From Streptomyces sp. SM1 (lineage in GTDB: Bacteria > Actinomycetota > Actinomycetes > Streptomycetales > Streptomycetaceae), in contig NZ_NEUB01000652.1 in NCBI RefSeq assembly GCF_002910825.1, forward strand, positions 1-41,121: DNA of 41,121 nucleotides, read 5' to 3'. Below the pieces are notes generated by a model. That model made no database searches. It was not told the DNA's origin and saw only the letters and a list, made by a program, of their open reading frames with translations. This document shows positions 40,078 through 41,121 of the stretch, in pieces; the first letter of the stretch is position 1, and each line of letters starts with the position of its first letter. A program made the position numbers and the translations under genes.

Positions 40078-41121
40078 ATGCCGCGACGCCGCAGTCCCAG
40101 CCCGTCCAGCTCGACGGCTCCGAGGAACCGGACACCGCAGCCGGTGCGGGTGCGGCGGCGGTCGTTCGGGGACTTCGTCAAGGCGTTCCTCGCCTTCGTG
40201 GCGTTGCTCGTGCTGCTCGCCGGGGTGCCGTTCGCCTTGGCGGTCACCGCCGGCTGGCCGTTGCCGGAGACGTTCGAGCCGATGGAGTGGCTCAAGCAGG
40301 ACATCTCCGTCGGGACCTTCCTGTCCATCCTGACCTTCGTCGTCTGGCTCGCCTGGGCGCAGTTCACCGCGTGCGTGCTCGTCGAGATGAAGGCCGCGCT
40401 GTCGGGGGTCGGGGTGCCGGGGCGGGTGCCCGGCGCCGGACCGAGCCAGCTGCTCGCCCGGCAACTCGTCGCCGCGCTGCTGCTCGTCGGCGCGACCGCC
40501 GCCAGTTTCACACCGGGACTGGGGCAGTTGGGGCAGAGCATCGAGGGCAACCAGCGGCCCACCGTGGCCGCCGCCCAGCAGACCCCCGGCCTCTTCGCCC
40601 AGCAGCAGGAACAGGCCGCCGGTACCGCCGCCGCCCTCGCCGAGCAGGCGTCGCACGCCGAAGCGGCGCCGGGCAGCGCCGCCAAGCAGCGAGGGGACAC
40701 GAAGTTCTACCGGATCCAGCCGCCCGAGGGACGTCACCACGACTCGCTGTGGGAGATCTCCGAGCGGCACCTCGGTGACGGACGCCGGTACAAGGAGATC
40801 TTCGACCTCAACAAGGACCGTACGCAGCCCGACGGTTCCAAGTTGTCCGAGGCCAGTCTGATCCGGCCCGGCTGGATCATGGAGATGCCCGGCGACGCGC
40901 GCGGCGGCGATCTCGTCGAGATGCCGGACGACGCGCCCGAGGTGTCGCCCGAGGTCCAGCAGCAGATCCGTGACTACGACAGGACCGGGGACCACGCGGA
41001 GGGCGGAGGCAGCGGCAGCGGTGCCGCCCAGGTCTCCGTGCCCGAGCAGCGGCCCGCCCCCGCGCCCGCACCCGGGAACGACGACGCCGGTCACCGCGCG
41101 CCCGCCGAGCAGCACGCCACC
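40078..41121 (+). CDS. LysM-domain membrane protein, 3' end outside window
   Basis: The frame is open from ATG 40078 to the window end (348 codons). A basic Ser/Pro/Arg-rich N-terminus is followed by three hydrophobic helices (about residues 36-58, 74-98 and 121-142). A linker rich in Ala and Gln comes next, then a LysM-like domain (about 210-280: FYRIQPPEGRHHDSLWEISERHLGDGRRYKEIFDLN by pieces, LIRPGWIMEMP), and a Pro/Ala-rich stretch. In Streptomyces, proteins of this plan often continue into a bacterial transcriptional activator (BTAD) domain; this cannot be seen here. It may link peptidoglycan to a signalling function. Ribosome binding is weak; the promoter is at 39997-40026. Confidence 0.8.
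   Translation, partial: MPRRRSPSPSSSTAPRNRTPQPVRVRRRSFGDFVKAFLAFVALLVLLAGVPFALAVTAGWPLPETFEPMEWLKQDISVGTFLSILTFVVWLAWAQFTACVLVEMKAALSGVGVPGRVPGAGPSQLLARQLVAALLLVGATAASFTPGLGQLGQSIEGNQRPTVAAAQQTPGLFAQQQEQAAGTAAALAEQASHAEAAPGSAAKQRGDTKFYRIQPPEGRHHDSLWEISERHLGDGRRYKEIFDLNKDRTQPDGSKLSEASLIRPGWIMEMPGDARGGDLVEMPDDAPEVSPEVQQQIRDYDRTGDHAEGGGSGSGAAQVSVPEQRPAPAPAPGNDDAGHRAPAEQHAT

Overview
The window is high-GC actinobacterial DNA, almost certainly from a Streptomyces or close relative. Reasons: strong G/C third-position bias, many GTG starts with ATGA/GTGA stop-start overlaps, the futalosine (Mqn) route to menaquinone, an actinobacterial Flp/Tad pilus cluster without a secretin, paired SPFH proteins, and an EssC/EccC-type ATPase with WXG100 proteins. 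The order UbiD - small ORF - UbiA - UbiX - AsnC - MqnE matches what I remember of the S. coelicolor SCO4490-SCO4494 region. That is memory, not a search.

Layout. 1-453 is the end of a RICIN-domain protein. 469-801 is a small membrane protein. 879-6964 is the late menaquinone block: UbiD-type decarboxylase, coupled small protein, MqnP prenyltransferase, rhomboid protease on the other strand, UbiX, Lrp/AsnC regulator and MqnE. 6961-9990 has a decayed uracil-DNA glycosylase, a GNAT acetyltransferase, a DUF4229 protein, and a dicarboxylate symporter preceded by a leaderless 33-residue leader peptide and a triple half-site operator. 10195-13241 holds two coupled SPFH proteins. 13266-17648 has TetR, a MaoC dehydratase, head-to-head remnants of fabG and an acyl-CoA ligase, a methyltransferase and a cold-shock protein. 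17891-19594 has a 10-bp tandem repeat, mqnA, a 44-bp tandem repeat and a gutted Ser/Thr kinase gene.

19673-29901 is a type VII secretion-like island. It contains a very large FHA/FtsK ATPase (EssC-like, with a one-base frameshift) and two inverted paralogous cassettes, each SAV_915-like protein - about 485-residue protein with a glycine-zipper C-terminus - two-helix DUF3592 membrane protein. A WXG100 gene lies between the cassettes and a second WXG100-like gene ends the right one. This is the best candidate for an undescribed system: an ESX-linked, membrane-active protein pair with cognate membrane partners. 30011-31559 is a lipoprotein, a small soluble protein and a protease remnant in one operon.

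32007-38574 is a compact Flp/Tad pilus operon (CpaB-like, TadZ, TadA, TadB, TadC, Flp pilin, two TadE, one TadG-like), with a good promoter and a 15-bp inverted repeat upstream. 38975-39202 encodes a peptide with a double-glycine leader. 39257-39907 holds an ESX-like helical protein and a probable gene remnant. 40078 to the end is a membrane LysM protein that runs off the window.

Four loci (UDG, fabG/ligase, kinase, protease) are broken in a similar way: both ends survive and the middle is gone. Many genes appear leaderless, with a TAnnnT-like -10 box 6-8 nt before the start codon.
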